A stretch of 9,917 nucleotides of DNA, taken from the NCBI GenBank assembly GCA_903911165.1, contig CAIWCQ010000070.1:1-9917 (forward strand), read 5' to 3'. Source of the DNA: an uncultured Actinomycetes bacterium (lineage in GTDB: Bacteria > Actinomycetota > Actinomycetes > Mycobacteriales > Mycobacteriaceae). A model generated the notes under the pieces. The model was not told where the DNA came from. It made no database searches and saw only the letters and a list, made by a program, of their open reading frames with translations. Positions 7,823 through 9,917 of this stretch are shown here, piece after piece. Every line of letters starts with the position of its first letter. The first letter of the stretch is position 1. Made by a program: the position numbers and the translations under genes.

Positions 7823-8716
7823 ATGGGAGCCGGACACAGCCACGGCAGCGCCGATGCCCGGGTCAGCCGCATGATCATCGCCTCGGCGATTCTGGGGGTT
7901 TTCTTCGTCGTCGAACTGACGACAGCGCTGATGATCAATTCACTGGCGCTGCTCGCCGACGCCACCCACATGCTCACCGACCTCGTCGCGCTCTTCATGG
8001 GGCTGACGGCGGTGCTGCTGGCCCGCCGGGGCTCGAAGTCGCCGGCGCGGACCTACGGCTGGCATCGCGCCGAGGTGTTCACCGCGGTGGCCAACGCTGT
8101 GCTGCTGCTCGGGGTGGCGGGTTTCATCCTCTACGAGGCGATCGAACGCCTGGGTGAACCCCTGAAGATCCCGGGCTGGCCGATGATCGTGGTGGCCCTG
8201 CTGGCTCTGGCCGCGAACATCGCCGTGGTGCTTCTGCTTCGGTCGCAGGCCGAAAGCAGCCTGGCGGTCAAAGGCGCCTACATGGAGGTGATAGCCGACG
8301 CGGTCAGCAGCGTCGGCGTGCTGATCGCCGGTGTGGTGATGGTGACGACGCGCTGGCCGTACGCCGACACCGTGGTGGCGGTCCTGGTTGCGCTGTGGGT
8401 GCTCCCGAGGGCGATCGCGCTGGCAAGGGCCGCCCTGCGGATTCTCTCGGAGTCCTCGCCCAAACACATCGACGTCGACGAATTGCGTTCGGCTCTGGCG
8501 GCGGTGGACGGCGTGACCCAGGTACACGACCTGCATGTGTGGACTTTGGTGCCGGGCAAGGACATGGCGACCGCGCACCTGATCAGCAATGGGCGCTCAG
8601 ACCGCGTCCTCGACGACGCGCGAGCGGTGCTGGCTGCTCGCGGACTGGAACATGCCACGGTCCAGGTCGAGCCGCCCGGATCGGCCGATGAGTGCCCAGT
8701 TCAGGCCGACTGCTAG
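7823..8716 (+). CDS. Cation diffusion facilitator (CDF) exporter, ZitB/CzcD-like, 297 residues
   Basis: CDF proteins are inner-membrane dimers that export Zn2+ or related divalent metals in exchange for protons. The short N-terminus is His-bearing (GHSHG, residues 4-8), and six helices follow between about 15 and 205. The helix-2 part of the transport site is ADATHMLTD (His49, Asp53). The helix-5 part is MEVIADAVSSVGV with Glu155 and Asp159, where ZitB-type zinc exporters have His then Asp, so site A reads His-Asp/Glu-Asp. The cytosolic C-terminal domain (about 206-297) contains the usual VHDLHVWTL and ends with Cys residues in DECPVQADC, possible extra metal ligands. The start at 7823 is firm because an in-frame TAG lies four codons upstream and a leaderless -10 fits. 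I do not recall a CDF gene here in M. tuberculosis. Zinc export is most likely; cobalt, cadmium or manganese cannot be excluded. Confidence 0.93.
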   Translation: MGAGHSHGSADARVSRMIIASAILGVFFVVELTTALMINSLALLADATHMLTDLVALFMGLTAVLLARRGSKSPARTYGWHRAEVFTAVANAVLLLGVAGFILYEAIERLGEPLKIPGWPMIVVALLALAANIAVVLLLRSQAESSLAVKGAYMEVIADAVSSVGVLIAGVVMVTTRWPYADTVVAVLVALWVLPRAIALARAALRILSESSPKHIDVDELRSALAAVDGVTQVHDLHVWTLVPGKDMATAHLISNGRSDRVLDDARAVLAARGLEHATVQVEPPGSADECPVQADC

Positions 8717-8776
8717 TTCAGCCCAGCCCAGTCCAGTTCAGACCAGTCCAGTTCAGCCCAGTCCAGTTCAGCCCAA
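8717..8776. repeat. Tandem NNCAG pentamer array (12 units; three 15-bp units) between convergent genes
   Basis: From the base after the CDF stop there are twelve consecutive 5-mers ending CAG (the last CAA). From 8732 they form three 15-bp units, TCCAGTTCAGMCCAR, differing from each other by one base. The array spans the whole 51-bp gap and enters the last codons of the DUF3151 gene, whose stop (8768-8770) lies in the outermost unit. On the - strand, each 15-bp unit carries a TGA in the same frame (8753-8755, 8738-8740). A candidate variable-number repeat. Confidence 0.9.
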
Positions 8777-9184
8777 CCCGAATTCGACCCGGGCCGCCGG
8801 GTCGCAGTCGTCAAGCAGGTCCACACAGCGGGCGAACTCCTCAGTCTCGCCGATCGCGTCGGCCGCCCGCGCCAGGGCGGCGACGCACTGCAGAAATCCA
8901 CGATTGGGAGCGTGCCGGTAGGGCACCGGCCCGAACCCTTTCCATCCATTGCGTCGCAACTGATCGAGGCCGCGGTGGTAACCGGTGCGGGCATAGGCGT
9001 ACGCGGTAATCACCTTGTCCTCGGCCAGGGCGTCGGTGGCCAGGCGAGCCCAGGCCACCGAGGAGGTGGGGTGGGCGGCGGCCACCGCGGCCGGGTTCTC
9101 CCCGGCCGCGAGCGCGGCTTCGGCTTCGGTGTCAGCGGGCAGTAGCACGGGCTGGGGCCCCAGGAGGTCGCCAAAAGATGTCAT
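8768..9184 (-). CDS. DUF3151 family protein (Rv0360c-like), 138 residues
   Basis: This is a conserved actinobacterial cytosolic protein of unknown function. I assign it to DUF3151 by position before the Rv0361-like gene and by its overall make-up: a short N-terminus, an Ala-rich helical region (about 20-60, with AAHPTSSVAWARLA and ALAEDKVITAYAYARTGYHRGLDQLR), then GWKGFGPVPYRHAPNRGFLQC, and a final Ala/Glu helix. The helical hairpins containing Ala-Tyr-Ala-Tyr-Ala-Arg resemble a TPR-like repeat, suggesting protein binding; this is inference. There is no signal peptide or membrane helix. The start is ATG 9184; the ribosome site is weak. The gene converges on the CDF gene, and its last codons and stop lie inside the tandem repeat, so the C-terminal Gly-Leu-Gly may be repeat-derived. 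It is divergent from the Rv0361-like gene with an 82-bp gap. Confidence 0.88.
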   Translation of the reverse strand: MTSFGDLLGPQPVLLPADTEAEAALAAGENPAAVAAAHPTSSVAWARLATDALAEDKVITAYAYARTGYHRGLDQLRRNGWKGFGPVPYRHAPNRGFLQCVAALARAADAIGETEEFARCVDLLDDCDPAARVEFGLG

Positions 9185-9254
9185 TGGCCCAGGATGTCAC
9201 GGCCGGAGTCGGCGTCGGCCCCCGCGTCGCCGCCGATAGGCCCGATCCACCGGC

Positions 9255-9260
9255 TAGGGT
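9255..9260 (+). promoter_or_regulatory. -10 box TAGGGT of a leaderless Rv0361-like transcript
   Basis: TAGGGT is followed by exactly 6 nt and then ATG at 9267, the arrangement of mycobacterial leaderless transcripts. No Shine-Dalgarno is visible, and the TAG is an in-frame stop that rules out an earlier start. Confidence 0.6.
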
Positions 9261-9266
9261 CGAGCC

Positions 9267-9917
9267 ATGTCGAAGCCTTCCGGGACCGATCGCGGCGAGG
9301 GCGAACATGCTGCCGATCCGATCACCGAGGTGATCTACGTCGGCGACGTCACCAGCTCGGCGGACTCCCCCACCGGCGAACGCCGTTACACCGCACCGGG
9401 TTTCGATGCCGGATCGACGCAAATCATCGACCGGGTGCCGGAGGCCGAGACGGAAATGATCGCGGCGCCGCAACCGCGCACCGCGACCCCGCAGGCGATC
9501 GCGCCGCGGCCGGGGCTTCGACGCCGGCCAGCCTGGCTGTTGCCGCTGATCCTGACCCTGGGCGTGTTGACCGCCGCGGCAATCCTGGGCGTGGTGCTGC
9601 TGCGCTACACCGCCTCGTCCAAGCTGTCTCAGCAGCAGGACATGGTCCGCGCAGCCATCACGACCTTCGACACTGCGGTGCGTAACGGCGACCTGGCGAC
9701 ACTGCGTGGGATTACCTGCGGCCAGACCCGCGAGAACTACGTCAACTACGACGACCAATCCTGGGCCGACACCTACTCGCGCGTCCTGGCTGCCCAGCAG
9801 TACCCGGTGGTGGGCAGTGTGGACGAGGTGATCGTCAACGGCGATCACGCCGAGGCCAACGTCACTTCCTACCTGGCGTTCGACCCGAGCATCACGTCAA
9901 CCCGCAGCTTCGATCTG
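9267..9917 (+). CDS. Single-pass membrane protein with extracytoplasmic domain (Rv0361-like), 3' end beyond window
   Basis: The frame from ATG 9267 stays open to the last base, giving 217 residues; the M. tuberculosis counterpart Rv0361 is about 275 as I recall. Residues 1-84 are polar, Pro/Asp/Glu-rich and probably disordered in the cytosol, ending in an Arg cluster (RRR, 85-87). One hydrophobic helix follows at about 90-112, so topology is N-in/C-out. The outer part begins with a coil SSKLSQQQ, then a helix DMVRAAITTFDTAVRNGDL and alternating strands, the look of an NTF2/lumazine-binding-like (DUF4878-type) fold; that fold call is tentative. There is one Cys (ITCGQT). The start is set by the leaderless -10 and an in-frame stop 12 nt upstream. 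Its function is unknown; membrane anchoring with an outside small-molecule-binding-like domain is the main hint. Confidence 0.85.
   Translation, partial: MSKPSGTDRGEGEHAADPITEVIYVGDVTSSADSPTGERRYTAPGFDAGSTQIIDRVPEAETEMIAAPQPRTATPQAIAPRPGLRRRPAWLLPLILTLGVLTAAAILGVVLLRYTASSKLSQQQDMVRAAITTFDTAVRNGDLATLRGITCGQTRENYVNYDDQSWADTYSRVLAAQQYPVVGSVDEVIVNGDHAEANVTSYLAFDPSITSTRSFDL

Noticed and set aside
8717..8776. CRISPR array
   Set aside because: The units are contiguous 5- and 15-mers with no unique spacers, and no cas genes are near.
8713..8994. - strand frame ending in pentapeptide repeats of the WAELD type
   Set aside because: The repeats are only the translation of the 15-bp DNA array in another frame, and the frame is a shadow of the DUF3151 gene.
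8692..9009. + strand frames giving PSPVQ-type peptide repeats
   Set aside because: These too are translations of the NNCAG array followed by antisense of DUF3151; no ribosome site.

Overview
The window is GC-rich and densely coded, with codon third positions that are mostly G or C. Its core gene order matches what I recall of the purA locus of Mycobacterium tuberculosis (Rv0356c, purA/Rv0357c, Rv0358, Rv0359, Rv0360c, Rv0361). I therefore read it as chromosome of a mycobacterium or close relative (Mycolicibacterium type). The species cannot be fixed from the sequence alone, and all Rv comparisons are from memory.

Left part (1-2970, + strand): the 3' three-quarters of a ribonucleoside hydrolase gene, then a complete 721-residue MMPL/RND-type membrane transporter with a clear Shine-Dalgarno sequence. 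I do not recall either gene at this place in M. tuberculosis. Middle (2915-5529, - strand): a tight operon read right to left. It runs purA (adenylosuccinate synthetase), a PaaI-like hotdog thioesterase coupled by a 4-nt GTGA overlap, and a six-helix membrane protein 18 nt further on. The tail of that last gene overlaps the MMPL tail by 56 bp.

The 77-bp divergent gap 5530-5606 separates purA from a + strand set. That set is an Rv0358-like cytosolic protein of unknown function, a 193-residue six-helix membrane protein, and a site-2 protease (M50; Rv0359/Rip2-like). After a 190-bp gap holding repeats and a strong hairpin comes a CDF-family zinc/cation efflux gene. A DUF3151 gene (Rv0360c-like, - strand) converges on it across a 60-bp tandem repeat. 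The window ends inside an Rv0361-like single-pass membrane protein on the + strand.

How the genes relate: purA makes adenylosuccinate for AMP synthesis, and the partial nucleoside hydrolase would release bases for purine or pyrimidine salvage. The two lie close but on opposite strands. The protease and the preceding membrane protein overlap or nearly abut, so they are probably co-translated. The CDF exporter and the Rv0361-like gene both look leaderless: a TANNNT -10 box ends exactly 6 nt before the ATG.

No phage, IS element, CRISPR array, tRNA or rRNA is visible, and no stretch above 300 bases lacks a gene. The most interesting non-coding signals are a dyad centred between two opposed -10 boxes in the purA divergent gap, and short direct or tandem repeats at each boundary where this locus seems to carry a gene that M. 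tuberculosis lacks. I found no clearly new multi-gene system. The best candidate for an undescribed unit is the Rv0358-like / membrane protein / site-2 protease trio.
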